Assembly (NCBI RefSeq): GCF_000250675.2
Contig: NC_018681.1
Span: 8,184,001-8,248,000 of the forward strand
Direction: 5' to 3'
Source: Nocardia brasiliensis ATCC 700358
GTDB taxonomy: Bacteria > Actinomycetota > Actinomycetes > Mycobacteriales > Mycobacteriaceae
Length of the DNA: 64,000 nucleotides
The position numbers were made by a program, and so were the translations under genes. The notes below the pieces were generated by a model. The model was not told the DNA's origin, ran no database searches, and worked only from the letters and a program-made list of their open reading frames with translations. Every line of letters starts with the position of its first letter. Within the stretch, counting starts at the first letter, position 1. Positions 44,030-53,149 of the stretch are shown here, one piece after another.

Positions 44030-44938
44030 ATGCTCAACCCATGGCGACTGCGCCTGCTCAGCCAGCTGGACACCCTCGGCACCGTGCGCGCGGTGGCGCA
44101 GGCGGCGAACCTGAGCCCGTCCAGCGTCTCCCAGCAGCTCGCGGTGCTCGAGGCCGAAACCCGGACCCGGCTGCTGGAACGCACCGGCCGCCGGGTCCGG
44201 CTCACCCCGGCGGGACTGCTGCTCGCGCGCCGTGCCCGCGCGCTGCTCGACCACATGGGCACCGTGGAAGCCGAACTACGCGGCCTCGGCGACGAGCCGG
44301 TCGGCTTGATCCGGCTCGGCGCCTTCCAAAGCGCCATCCATTCCCTCTGCGTGCCCGCGGTGCGCCGGCTCGCAATCTCCCATCCGCACATCGAGGTGGA
44401 ACTGCACGAGCTGGAACCGCACGAGAGCATGCGCGCGCTGCGCGTCGGCGACGCCGATATCATCATCACCACAACGGATTTCGTCGAGCAGCCGCTCGGC
44501 CCGGACATCGACATCGTGCCCCTGGCGACCGATCCGATCGTGCTCGTACTGCCGCCGGGCCGGTCCGCGCGCGGGCCCGCCGATCTCGCCGCCTACGCCG
44601 ACGAGCCGTGGGCCTTCGATATGCCGAAGTCGTATATGGCGAACCTGGCGACTCGGCTCTGCCGCGAATCCGGCTTCGAACCCCGCGTCGTGTGCCGCTT
44701 CAGCAACTATCTGATGACGCTGCAACATGTCGAAGCCGGATTGTCGATCACGCTGCTGCCCGGCCTCGCCGTCGACCCGCGCTACCAGGTCACCACCCGG
44801 GAGTTGAGCAGCCCGGTGACCCGGACGATCACGGCCGTCATCCGGCGGGGCGCACCACCCCGATCCGCGGTGCACACCGTGCTCGCGGCGCTGCGCAGCA
44901 CCGGAGAACTGCCGGTCGGCGGCGCCATCGCCGAGTGA
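44030..44938 (+). CDS. LysR-family regulator
   Basis: 302 residues. Helix-turn-helix: SQLDTLGTVRAVAQAANLSPSSVSQQLAVLEAETRTRLLERTGRRVRLTPAG; effector domain follows (LIRLGAFQSAIHSLCVPAVRRL...DIIITTTDFVEQPL). Divergent by 85 bases from the truncated aminotransferase, so it may now be an orphan or serve elsewhere. The reading frame itself is intact. Confidence 0.9.
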   Translation: MLNPWRLRLLSQLDTLGTVRAVAQAANLSPSSVSQQLAVLEAETRTRLLERTGRRVRLTPAGLLLARRARALLDHMGTVEAELRGLGDEPVGLIRLGAFQSAIHSLCVPAVRRLAISHPHIEVELHELEPHESMRALRVGDADIIITTTDFVEQPLGPDIDIVPLATDPIVLVLPPGRSARGPADLAAYADEPWAFDMPKSYMANLATRLCRESGFEPRVVCRFSNYLMTLQHVEAGLSITLLPGLAVDPRYQVTTRELSSPVTRTITAVIRRGAPPRSAVHTVLAALRSTGELPVGGAIAE

Positions 44939-45188
44939 GAAACCGCGGGTAAACCAGCTAATTTCGACTATCTAATACTTAGTTATCGTTTCGTTATAGT
45001 TTTACTGTGTGTCTGAATTCGCCATCTTCGATTTATGCCCGATGATTGTAAATCGGATCCGCTTGGACATAGATCACCGTGATGTTCTCGAATGTATTCG
45101 AAGACTTTGGTGCAGTCCGGTTTCGCCATCAGATGCGGCGTCGCGCGACCCGCCGGAGCCTTCGAGACGACCATCGGAGGACTTGATC
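44939..45188 (+). promoter_or_regulatory. AT-rich, structured leader of the NlpC/P60 gene (250 bp)
   Basis: Bases 44955-45060 are far more AT-rich than the window. Within the region are an inverted repeat CGATTTA/TAAATCG (45029-45035 and 45049-45055), the palindrome ATCACCGTGAT (45073-45083) and TCGAAT-GT-ATTCGA (45088-45101). No gene seen. It could hold several promoter/operator sites or a structured RNA leader. I looked for the c-di-AMP riboswitch consensus often found before such genes and did not see it. Confidence 0.5.
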
Positions 45189-45917
45189 ATGGCATCGCAG
45201 ACCGACGACGTCCGAACTACCCGCTTCCTGCGCCGAGTGCTCTGGTGGGCACTCGCCGCAGGCGTGACCCTCGCAGGCGCACTCGCCGCACTGCTGGTCA
45301 CCTCCGGAACAGCAGCGGCACAACCGATCACCGTGCCGGGCATCGGCACCGTGCAGGTGCCGGACGAATTACCCCTTCCCGCAGGAATTCCCGGAAACCC
45401 GGCACCGCAGCCGGAGAGCGCGCCGATCGCAGCTCCCGCCCCGACCGAGTTCTCCGCCTTCGGCATCGAATTCACGCTGCCGGAGATTCCCGGCTTCGAA
45501 TACCCCAGCCTGGCAGGCTTTCCCGGCATCACCATGCCGAATGAGCCACTACTGCACGAGACTCCGCTGAAGTCGCCCGGCGAGGTCGCGGTCGAGGCCG
45601 CCCGTACCAAGCTCGGCGCAGACTACGGCGCGTCCGCGGGGCCCGACTCGTTCGACTGCTCCGGCCTGGTCCAGTGGTCCTACGAGCAGGCCGGCGTCGA
45701 CGTGCCACGCACCAGCTACGACCAGCTCGCCGCCGGAACCCCGGTCGCACGAGACGAATTGCAGCCCGGCGACCTGGTGTCGTTCTACGGCGGCGGCCAC
45801 TCCGCGCTGTACGCCGGTGACGGCAAGGTCATCCACGCCTCGACCTACGGCACCGGTGTCACCGAATCCTCGATGGACACGATGCCGTTCGCCGGTGCTT
45901 GCCGCTTCCGCGACTAG
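45189..45917 (+). CDS. Secreted NlpC/P60 peptidoglycan hydrolase
   Basis: 242 residues from ATG 45189 with GGAGG nine bases upstream. Signal peptide (1-45, cleavage after AAA/AQ), a Pro-rich region (46-125), then an NlpC/P60 domain with Cys157 (SFDCSGLVQWSYEQAG), His204 (GGGHSALYAG) and His216 (VIHAST) as the catalytic triad. Cleaves the peptide stem of peptidoglycan, probably D-Glu to meso-DAP as in Rip-type enzymes. Short Pro-rich N-terminus resembles RipA/RipD-like proteins without the coiled coil. Confidence 0.92.
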   Translation: MASQTDDVRTTRFLRRVLWWALAAGVTLAGALAALLVTSGTAAAQPITVPGIGTVQVPDELPLPAGIPGNPAPQPESAPIAAPAPTEFSAFGIEFTLPEIPGFEYPSLAGFPGITMPNEPLLHETPLKSPGEVAVEAARTKLGADYGASAGPDSFDCSGLVQWSYEQAGVDVPRTSYDQLAAGTPVARDELQPGDLVSFYGGGHSALYAGDGKVIHASTYGTGVTESSMDTMPFAGACRFRD

Positions 45918-45935
45918 CACATCCGGGTAACCCGC

Positions 45936-46802
45936 TCAGCGGTTGCGCTGGACACGAGCGATCCGGCGATCCATCACCCAGGCCAGCAGGCCGGGGACCA
46001 CACCCGCGAGCCAGCGCGTCAGCCGGGCGGCCGGCGAGGGCACGACCGTGGCGCGACCGCGCGCCGCGCCGATCAGCAGGGCGTGCGCGACTTCGCCTGC
46101 GCTGATGGGTGTTCCGGCGCTCAGCGCGCGCAGCTCCGGCGGCTTGGTCGCCGCCTCGGCGGCCAGTTGCGGGGTGTCGACATCGGGCGGCAGGACGACG
46201 GTGACGGTGATGCCGCGCGGTTTCAGTTCTTGGCGCAATACCTCGCACAGCGCGCGCACGGCGAACTTACTGGGACTGTATGCGCCGTAACCGAAACAGG
46301 GCAGCACGCCCGCCAGGGACGAGATGACCGTGATGCTGCTCCCGGTGCCCGCGTCGAGATCGGGCAGCGCCGCTCGGATCGCATGCAGCGCACCGAAGTA
46401 GTTGACCTCCATATGTCTGGTGAAGTCGGCATCGACGAGCCGGTCGAAATAGTCCGGCTTGGCGATACCCGCGCACACGATCACCGCGCCGATCGCGCCG
46501 TGCCGCGCGCGTGCCGCGTCGACGGCGGCGCCGACCTGCTCCTTGCGCGTGACGTCGGCGGCGAACACCGCCAGTGGACGGTTCTGCTGGTCCGCTTCCT
46601 CGGAAAGACGCCGCAGGGCATGGTCTTCGAGCGCGACGACGCTGACCCTGGCGCCCATGGCCAAGGCCAGTTCGGTCACCTCCAGTCCGATGCCGCTACT
46701 GCCGCCGGTCACCACCACGTGGCGTCCGGCCCAGTAGTCCGTCACCTCGGCGGGCAGGGTGGAGAGTGCGCGGGTCGATTCGGTCGATAACGAGATGCTC
46801 AT
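45936..46802 (-). CDS. Short-chain dehydrogenase, ketosphinganine-reductase-like
   Basis: 288 residues. SDR motifs: HVVVTGGSSGIGLEV, AGIAKPDYFD in place of NNAG, catalytic Ser in TVISSLAGVLP and YSPSK as YxxxK. The pattern, including the C-terminal hydrophobic helix (WLAGVVPGLLAWVMDRRIARVQRNR), resembles 3-ketodihydrosphingosine reductase-type SDRs, which are membrane-tethered and act on lipids. Downstream of a small acidic ORF on the same strand. Confidence 0.87.
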   Translation of the reverse strand: MSISLSTESTRALSTLPAEVTDYWAGRHVVVTGGSSGIGLEVTELALAMGARVSVVALEDHALRRLSEEADQQNRPLAVFAADVTRKEQVGAAVDAARARHGAIGAVIVCAGIAKPDYFDRLVDADFTRHMEVNYFGALHAIRAALPDLDAGTGSSITVISSLAGVLPCFGYGAYSPSKFAVRALCEVLRQELKPRGITVTVVLPPDVDTPQLAAEAATKPPELRALSAGTPISAGEVAHALLIGAARGRATVVPSPAARLTRWLAGVVPGLLAWVMDRRIARVQRNR

Positions 46803-46895
46803 GGCGGGCACTTCCTTTCGTCACGACCCATGCTGCGGGGCGGACGTCAGAAGAATGCGAGACGAGCGGCAAAGCCAGGTAAGAACTCGAGCGAT

Positions 46896-47057
46896 TCAGG
46901 CGTCTTCGGCAGGCTCGTCCGCGGTACGCGGGGCCGTACCGGACAACCGGACCACACCGGCCTCCAGGTCTACATCGACGCGGGGACGGTGCCCTTGCCC
47001 GGCACTGTCTTCGCTGCCCTCGTCGGCCAGCTTCTGGCCCGGAAACAGTTCTCCCAT
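46896..47057 (-). CDS. Small acidic hypothetical protein
   Basis: 53 residues from ATG 47057. Codon third positions are GC-rich, and the sequence (MGELFPGQKLADEGSEDS...RPRVDVDLEAGVVRLSGTAP...DEPAEDA) has a short beta-like stretch in an acidic, disordered context. The ribosome binding site is weak. The SDR gene starts 93 bases downstream on the same strand. No family recognised. Confidence 0.5.
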   Translation of the reverse strand: MGELFPGQKLADEGSEDSAGQGHRPRVDVDLEAGVVRLSGTAPRTADEPAEDA

Positions 47058-47125
47058 TACACCCACGAATCCACGATAGCTCGGTCCACCGCACCGCGGC
47101 CGCGGGCGCGACGCGAAGCCGTCGG

Positions 47126-48016
47126 TCAGCGCTGTGCGTCGGGGGTGGTCAGCGCATCGACTACAGCGGACAGGGCCCGAGTGCGGGGTTTGTCCCGGCG
47201 CAGGACCACGGCGATGGTTCGGTGCAGCGGCGGAGTCAGCGAGCGGGCCGTCAAGCGCCCGTCGTCGCGAGCGGGCAATGCCATGCGCGGCAGAATCGCG
47301 TAGCCGAGACCCGCGCCGACCAATTCCTTGATCGCGGCCACACTGCCCAATTCCATCACCGGCTTGACGGTGTGTCCCGCGGCGGCGAACCATCGATCGA
47401 CGAGTCGGCGTGTGTTACCGCCGGGATCGAACAGCACCAGCGGCCGAGACGCGAGCGCGGCGGCTGTGGTCCTGGCCGGCGGCGCGGCGGCGTCCGCAGC
47501 CGCGACCAGTACGAATTCGTCCTGCCGGACCGGGGTCACCTCGAAGGCGCGGCCGGGAATGGGCATGGTGAGCAAACCCAGGTCGATGCGGTTCTCCGCG
47601 AGCAGGTGCAGCAGAGCGTCGGTGTTACCGGTGTGCACGATGAGGTCGAGCGCCGGGAACCGGCCACGCAACCCGCGCAGGACCGGCGGCAGCAGGTACA
47701 CGCACGCGGTCTCGCCGGTACCGAGCCGGACTCGCCCGGCAGTGCCCTCCGTGTAGTGCGCGAGGCTGTCCACCGCGACCGACACCGCGTCTTCGATCCG
47801 TGCCGCGTGCGCCAGCAGTTCGGCCCCGGCCGCGGTCGGGCGCACCTGTCGACCTACCCGCTCCAGCAGAGTTACGCCCAAACGGTTTTCGAGTTGCCGC
47901 AGGCGCAGGCTGACGGCCGGCTGGGTGATGCCCAACCGTTGCGCCGCACGCGAAAAGCTGCCGCACTCGACGACTTGCACGAACGTGCGCAGCTGATCGA
48001 GGTCCAGCGCGCCCAT
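47126..48016 (-). CDS. LysR-family regulator
   Basis: 296 residues from ATG 48016 (a start six bases upstream is possible). Helix-turn-helix: FVQVVECGSFSRAAQRLGITQPAVSLRLRQLENRLGVTLLERVGRQVRPTAAG; complete effector domain. Divergent from an MFS transporter by 83 bases, its likely target. Confidence 0.92.
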   Translation of the reverse strand: MGALDLDQLRTFVQVVECGSFSRAAQRLGITQPAVSLRLRQLENRLGVTLLERVGRQVRPTAAGAELLAHAARIEDAVSVAVDSLAHYTEGTAGRVRLGTGETACVYLLPPVLRGLRGRFPALDLIVHTGNTDALLHLLAENRIDLGLLTMPIPGRAFEVTPVRQDEFVLVAAADAAAPPARTTAAALASRPLVLFDPGGNTRRLVDRWFAAAGHTVKPVMELGSVAAIKELVGAGLGYAILPRMALPARDDGRLTARSLTPPLHRTIAVVLRRDKPRTRALSAVVDALTTPDAQR

Positions 48017-48099
48017 ACCCAAGCCCTTCTTATGTCCTGTATCAGAGTCATCAGCATTGCTTATCGTCGAACCACAGTGTCGGCGAAGCGGAGGGCCCC

Positions 48100-49302
48100 A
48101 TGGACGCGAAGCTGCGAAAGGCGGTGCGCTTCCTCGGTGTTTCCCAGCTGGTCTGCTGGGGCGTCACCTACTACCTCGTGGGCATCTTCGGCGGCGGCAT
48201 CGGTGCGGATCTCGGTTGGAGCGAAACCCGGGTCCAGGGTGGGTTTTCAGTGGCGCTGCTGGTGATGGGCTGCGCTTCGCCGCTGGTCGGCCGCTGCATC
48301 GACCGGTTCGGCGGCAGGCCCGTCCTCGCGACCGGTTCGGTGCTGGCGGGGCTGGGCTGCGCGGGTGTCGCCACGACGAGCACCGTTGGCTGGTACTACC
48401 TTTCGTGGATCGTGCTGGGCGCGGCCATGCGGTGCACGCTCTACGATGCCGCGTTCGCGACGCTGGCCTGCCTCGGCGGCGGCCACGCGAAACGGCCGAT
48501 GTCGCAGATCACGCTGCTGGGCGGGTTGGCGTCCACAGTGTTCTGGCCGATCGGTCACGGTCTGGCCGAGGCGCTGGGCTGGCGCGGTGCAGTGCTCGTC
48601 TATGCCGGGTTCGCGCTGTCGACCCTGCCGATGCATCTCGCGATACCGCGCCACGGGCCGCTACCGGTCGAAACCCGCACTCCCGCAGCCGCACCCGTTG
48701 CCGCCGCACGCGATGACCGCGTTGCGGCGGTCTTATATGCGGCGATCATGACCGGGGTGGGCTTTCTGGCCTCGGGACTGTCCGCCCATCTGATCGGCAT
48801 ACTCACCGGCCTCGGCTTGGCGGTCGGCACCGCGGTGTGGGTGTCGACCCTGCGCGGCATCGCCCAGTCCGCGGCCCGGCTCGGTGACGTGTTGTTCGGA
48901 CGAAGCTTGGCGGCACCGGATCTGAACCTGATCTCCCTTGCGCTGCTGCTGTTCTCGTTTCTCGTCGGCTTCGGCGGCGGGCGGATGCTGGTGCTCGCCG
49001 CGGCCTGCGCCGCGCTGTACGGCGCCGGAAACGGGCTGGCCACCATCACCCGGGGCACGTTGCCGCTGGCCCTGTTTCCGGCGCACGGCTACGGGGCCCG
49101 CGTCGGACGACTGCTGCTGCCCAGCTTTCTGCTCTCCGCCGCCGCACCGCTGGTCTACGCCGTCGTTCTCGAAAACTACGGGGCCACCGGCGCTTTGACG
49201 TTGTCCGCGGTGCTCTCGGCCGGGATGGTGGCCGCCGGGTTCGCGCTACGACGCAGAGCCAGGGCGATTGCCGCGAACAGTGCGACGGTCAGCCAGATGT
49301 AG
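48100..49302 (+). CDS. MFS transporter
   Basis: 400 residues, twelve membrane helices. MFS motif A is seen as GRCIDRFGGRPVLATG after helix 2, with a large cytoplasmic loop in the middle (RHGPLPVETRTPAAAPVAAARDDR). Probably a proton-driven exporter or importer of a small molecule; substrate not evident. The last 127 bases overlap the convergent glycosyltransferase gene, both frames looking genuine. Confidence 0.9.
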   Translation: MDAKLRKAVRFLGVSQLVCWGVTYYLVGIFGGGIGADLGWSETRVQGGFSVALLVMGCASPLVGRCIDRFGGRPVLATGSVLAGLGCAGVATTSTVGWYYLSWIVLGAAMRCTLYDAAFATLACLGGGHAKRPMSQITLLGGLASTVFWPIGHGLAEALGWRGAVLVYAGFALSTLPMHLAIPRHGPLPVETRTPAAAPVAAARDDRVAAVLYAAIMTGVGFLASGLSAHLIGILTGLGLAVGTAVWVSTLRGIAQSAARLGDVLFGRSLAAPDLNLISLALLLFSFLVGFGGGRMLVLAAACAALYGAGNGLATITRGTLPLALFPAHGYGARVGRLLLPSFLLSAAAPLVYAVVLENYGATGALTLSAVLSAGMVAAGFALRRRARAIAANSATVSQM

Positions 49303-50492
49303 GCGTTGCGGTAGAACAGGACCGGATGTCCGCGCGCGGCATAGTCGAACACGCTCACCAGCGTCGGATCGAGAAACGCCAGGACGCCACCGGAGACGAA
49401 GAGCGCCGTCACCACGAACGCCGACGGCACGACCAGGCCACCGCGGCGCAACGCCAGATCGCCCAGGTAGATGAGCAACGGTGCGAGCCAAACCCAATGG
49501 TGCACCCAGCTGAACGGCGACACCGCCGTCATCGTGACGCCGACGCACACCACGGCGGGCAGTTCACGTCCGGACAGCGACAGCCGGCGTGCCAGGTACA
49601 GACAGATCGCCGCCAGCGCCGCCGCCCCGGCCAGCCACAGCACTTGGTGCGCGCCTGCGACGCCGACCGAGCGGGCGATCATGCCGCGCAAGGACTCGTT
49701 CGACAGGTTGGCGGGCTCGCCGACGCGGGCCGGATCGATGAACGCGCCACCCCAGAAGGTCACCGAATCCTTCGGCAGCACAGCGAAACCGACCGCCACC
49801 GTGGCGACGAACGCGCCCGCCGCCGTCGCGGCCGCCCGGTAGCGCCGGGTGACGAGTAGGTACAGCACGAAGAAGGCGGGTGTCAGCTTGATGCCCGCGG
49901 CGACACCGGTCAGCACGCCCTTCCACCGCGACGTGTCGGGCAGGGCCAGGTCGGCGATGACGAGCAGCAACAGGAGGATGTTGATCTGCCCGAACGCCAT
50001 GGTCTGCCGGATCGGCTCGCACCACAGCAGCAGGCCGCCGATCGAGCCGGCCGCGACCGCGAGGCGCAGGTCGCGCCGGTAGCCGAGCAGCGACAGCGCC
50101 GCCCAGCAGGAGCCGGCCAGCATGGCGAAGTTCCCGAACCCGCCGACGAGCGTGTACAGGTCGCCGTGCAGCCAGCGCAGCGGGACGAACAGCAGCGCGG
50201 CGAACGGCGTGTAGACGAACTCCCAGACGCCGCGGGTATTGCCGAGCAACGGACTGTCATAGACCGAAACCCCGTGGCTCACCCGGTCCCCGGCGATCTG
50301 ATAGACGCTCAAATCCATCAGATGCAGCATCACCTGCCGGTGCTCGAGCACCTGCACCAGGTAATAACCACCCGCGACGAACCCGGCGGCGACGATCGCC
50401 CACCACACCACCGGTGCGATAGTGCGCGGCTCGTGCTGCTCGGCCACAGACGACGTCTCGATGTTCTCGATCGTCGATGACGACAAACTCAC
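49176..50492 (-). CDS. GT87 (GT-C) polyprenyl-phosphate-dependent glycosyltransferase
   Basis: 438 residues from GTG 50492; upstream ATGs at 50537 and 50549 are possible but extend a poorly conserved leader. About ten to twelve membrane helices. GT-C features: the acidic loop motif LMDLSVYQIAGDRVSHGVSVYDSP after helix 1 and the WEFVYTPFAALLFVPL and SPFSWVHHWVWLAPLL segments of the GT87 family. In mycolic-acid bacteria these are alpha-mannosyltransferases building lipomannan/lipoarabinomannan or PIMs from polyprenyl-phosphate-mannose. The exact linkage is not assigned. Confidence 0.88.
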   Translation of the reverse strand: MSLSSSTIENIETSSVAEQHEPRTIAPVVWWAIVAAGFVAGGYYLVQVLEHRQVMLHLMDLSVYQIAGDRVSHGVSVYDSPLLGNTRGVWEFVYTPFAALLFVPLRWLHGDLYTLVGGFGNFAMLAGSCWAALSLLGYRRDLRLAVAAGSIGGLLLWCEPIRQTMAFGQINILLLLLVIADLALPDTSRWKGVLTGVAAGIKLTPAFFVLYLLVTRRYRAAATAAGAFVATVAVGFAVLPKDSVTFWGGAFIDPARVGEPANLSNESLRGMIARSVGVAGAHQVLWLAGAAALAAICLYLARRLSLSGRELPAVVCVGVTMTAVSPFSWVHHWVWLAPLLIYLGDLALRRGGLVVPSAFVVTALFVSGGVLAFLDPTLVSVFDYAARGHPVLFYRNAYIWLTVALFAAIALALRRSANPAATIPAESTADNVKAPVAP

Positions 50493-50626
50493 TCCCAGCG
50501 ATCGGACTCCGTTTGCGCCACCCCACGGTAGTGGCATCCCGGCGCGCATTCCACCGGGGCCACCTGGGTATCTCCTGGGAACATTTGTTCAAGACAGGAC
50601 ACCGCGACATCGGCGACAGTAGAGAT

Positions 50627-51454
50627 ATGCGCAGCTACGAGGTGGGGACCGTCCCCATTGACCGTGATGTCGAGGACGGCTGGGAGGTCGTGCATCCGAC
50701 CGCCGAGGCCGCCCTCGACGGCGTGCTGATGGCCGGGTTCCGCGATCGCGCGGGCGCCGGGCTGGACCTGCGGGTGCTGCCGCAGCCCACGGTCGTCGTC
50801 ATCGTCGGCATCGGGGACAACCCGGTCACGGTGCACGGTGCGGCCGGATCCCGGGCGCTGCCGAGTTTCGTCGCCACGCTGTCGCCCGGCCCGGCTCGTA
50901 TCCACGGGGAACACGTCGAATGCGTCGAGGTGCGTTTGTCGCCGCGGGCCGCCTACGGCCTGCTCGGCGTCTCGCCGCGCGAACTGAACGGGTCCGTCAC
51001 CGAGCTCGGGGAGCTGTGGGGGCCGCAGGAGCGACGGCTGCGCGAGCAGCTCGCCGACGCCGCGAGCTGGTCGCAGCGGCTCGCCCTGACGCGTGCGTTC
51101 CTCCTGCAGCGGGGCGCGGCGGCGCCGCCGATGGCGCCGGAGGTCGCGACCTCGTGGGACACCATCGTCGCCCACCGCGGTCAGATCCGGGTGGACGACC
51201 TCGCCGCGTCCTGCGGCTGGAGCCGAAAGCGGTTGTGGGCCAGGTTCAATGATCAGATCGGCCTGTCCCCCAAACGCGCCGCCATGCTGGTCCGTTTCGA
51301 CCACGCCGCTCGCGCGCTGCGCGCGGGCAAGACCGCCGGTGAAGTCGCCGTGAGCTGTGGGTACGCCGATCAACCGCACCTGAACCGGGACCTGCTCGCG
51401 CTGGCCGGCTGCACGCCGAGCGCGCTGGCCGGGCGGGTCACCTCCGCCGGCTGA
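50627..51454 (+). CDS. AraC-family regulator
   Basis: 275 residues from ATG 50627. N-terminal cupin-like ligand domain (about 10-150), then an AraC double helix-turn-helix (about 185-270: IRVDDLAASCGWSRKRLWARFNDQIGLSPKRAAMLVRFDHAARALRAGKTAGEVAVSCGYADQPHLNRDLLALAGCTPSAL). The O-methyltransferase gene follows 80 bases downstream on the same strand and may be co-regulated. Confidence 0.9.
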   Translation: MRSYEVGTVPIDRDVEDGWEVVHPTAEAALDGVLMAGFRDRAGAGLDLRVLPQPTVVVIVGIGDNPVTVHGAAGSRALPSFVATLSPGPARIHGEHVECVEVRLSPRAAYGLLGVSPRELNGSVTELGELWGPQERRLREQLADAASWSQRLALTRAFLLQRGAAAPPMAPEVATSWDTIVAHRGQIRVDDLAASCGWSRKRLWARFNDQIGLSPKRAAMLVRFDHAARALRAGKTAGEVAVSCGYADQPHLNRDLLALAGCTPSALAGRVTSAG

Positions 51455-51534
51455 GTCCCCGGCTCCCATTCGTATCGCTGCGCTTTCGTACTGCGTTGTG
51501 CGCGTTGCCAACCCGAGAAGACAGGAAGACACCC

Positions 51535-52599
51535 ATGCCAGACACCGATGTCCGAGCCACCGAAAGCGCCGATCGCGACCTGATCGTACGGCTCGCCTTC
51601 GGCAGTTTCGCCGCGCAAACCCTGCGCAGCGCAATCGAATTGCAGATAGTTCCGCTGCTCGGCAGCACGCCGCGGCAGGCCGCCGAGGTGGCCGCGGCGG
51701 CCGGGACCGCGCCCGAACCCACGCTCCGGCTGCTGCGTGCGCTGGCCGGATTGGGACTGCTGACCGAACACGACCCGGGCTCCTTCACCTCGACTTCGGC
51801 AGGGGCACTGCTCGATCCGGGCAACCCGGAGTCGCTGACGTCGTTCGTCCGCATGTTCACCGACCCGGCGATCATCCGGGCCTGGGAGCATCTGGACGGC
51901 AGCATCCGCACCGGCGACATCGCGTTCGACCGAGTGTTCGGCACCGATTTCTTCAGTCATCTCGCCGAACGTCCCGAGCTGTCCGCCGAATTCAACGCGG
52001 CGATGAGCCAGGCCGTCGCGGAGACCGCCGCCGCGTTGCCGACAGCGTTCGATTTCGGCCGGTTCCACTCGGTCACCGATGTCGGCGGCGGCGACGGCAC
52101 CTTGCTCGCCGCGGTGCTGGCCGCGCATCCGGCGCTGCGCGGCGTCGTCTTCGATACCGCGGAGGGTTTGGCCCAAGCACCGAAAACGTTGGCGGACAAC
52201 GGTGTCAGTGATCGGTGCACGCTCGGCGCCGGTGACTTCTTCCGTGCGGTGCCGACGGGGTCGGACCTCTACCTGATCAAGAGCGTGCTGCACGATTGGA
52301 CCGACGAACAGGCCGTCACCATCCTGCGGCACTGCCGCGAGGCGCTGCCGCAGGACGGTCTCGTGCTGATCGTGGAGCCGGTGCTGCCCGCTGTCGTCGA
52401 TCCCGCCGCCGACAGCGCCGACGGCGGGATCACCTATCTCAGCGACCTCAACATGCTGGTCAATGTCGGCGGCCGGGAACGCACCCGCGCGGACTTCGCG
52501 GACCTGTGCGCGCGGGCGGGGCTGCGGCTCACCGCGGTGACACCGCTGCTCGCGGCCGCGCCCTACTCGCTGCTCGAAGCCGTGGCCGCCGACCACTGA
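51535..52599 (+). CDS. SAM-dependent O-methyltransferase (plant-OMT-like)
   Basis: 354 residues from ATG 51535. N-terminal winged-helix dimerisation domain (about 15-105, with LTEHDPGSFTSTSAGALLDPG), then a Rossmann methyltransferase domain: SAM loop VTDVGGGDGTLLAAVL and the catalytic His in KSVLHDWTDEQAVTIL, as in polyketide and caffeic-acid type O-methyltransferases. Acceptor is probably a phenolic. No polyketide genes lie nearby. Confidence 0.91.
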   Translation: MPDTDVRATESADRDLIVRLAFGSFAAQTLRSAIELQIVPLLGSTPRQAAEVAAAAGTAPEPTLRLLRALAGLGLLTEHDPGSFTSTSAGALLDPGNPESLTSFVRMFTDPAIIRAWEHLDGSIRTGDIAFDRVFGTDFFSHLAERPELSAEFNAAMSQAVAETAAALPTAFDFGRFHSVTDVGGGDGTLLAAVLAAHPALRGVVFDTAEGLAQAPKTLADNGVSDRCTLGAGDFFRAVPTGSDLYLIKSVLHDWTDEQAVTILRHCREALPQDGLVLIVEPVLPAVVDPAADSADGGITYLSDLNMLVNVGGRERTRADFADLCARAGLRLTAVTPLLAAAPYSLLEAVAADH

Positions 52600-52606
52600 G
52601 GGGAGG

Positions 52607-52903
52607 TCAGACGCCTGCCGCGCCGCCCTGCATAGCGATGACGAAGCCGCCCTCGCCGTTGGCGTCGGTGCCGGTGTCGAGGACCTTGTCGTCCAGGAAG
52701 GCGGCGGCCTGCTGGTCGAGGAAGATTCGGGAGCCGTCGGCGTTCAGGACCTGGTCCTGGGCGCCCGGCGCCGCAGCGACCTCGAGCTGTAAGGTCTCGG
52801 CGCCGTCGGTGGTGGAGATGCGCAGGCCCGCCTCCTGCGGCGTGCCGTCGGCGGAGGTGATGGTGCGGACAACCTCGATGGCGGTGGGGGTGAGCATCAA
52901 CAT
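52607..52903 (-). CDS. HesB/IscA-like protein lacking cysteines
   Basis: 98 residues. The fold pattern MLTPTAIEVVRTITSADGTPQEAGLRIST...DQVLNADGSRIFLDQQAAAFLDDKVLDTGTDANGEGGFVIA follows A-type iron-sulfur carriers (HesB/IscA; often annotated adhesin in actinobacteria). A-type carriers need three Cys; this protein contains none, so it cannot bind a cluster the usual way. A non-Fe-S role is inferred. No partner suf/isc genes nearby. Confidence 0.8.
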   Translation of the reverse strand: MLMLTPTAIEVVRTITSADGTPQEAGLRISTTDGAETLQLEVAAAPGAQDQVLNADGSRIFLDQQAAAFLDDKVLDTGTDANGEGGFVIAMQGGAAGV

Positions 52904-53149
52904 ATGTCTGGTTCCTTCCCGCTGTCGTGCGAGTCAGCCGGTGCGGCGGACCCCGGAAACGCAGGCCGACCGTCGTCATGTCACGGCGGCGGTCGGCACC
53001 GGCGTTCTCTGAGGGGTAGCCATGAGCTGTGCCCCGAAACTTCCTTTCTCGGGACACTCCGCATTTCACCTGCTCGGCGCGGCATTGTGACCCTCGCCGC
53101 ACCGACCGAGCGGCGGTCGGCCACCCGAGCCGGGCTGCGCGGGAAAGGC

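Noticed and set aside
43945..44514. Extension of the aminotransferase frame upstream to 44514
   Set aside because: The added part is the antisense of the LysR gene and Ser/Arg-rich; homology begins at the ATG at 43944.
44939..45188. c-di-AMP (ydaO/yuaA) riboswitch before the NlpC/P60 gene
   Set aside because: Expected from gene type, but the conserved riboswitch blocks are not present in either the leader or nearby sequence.
45009..45188. In-frame N-terminal extension of the NlpC/P60 protein
   Set aside because: The added residues look non-coding and would bury the signal peptide; GGAGG correctly placed before ATG 45189 decides the start.
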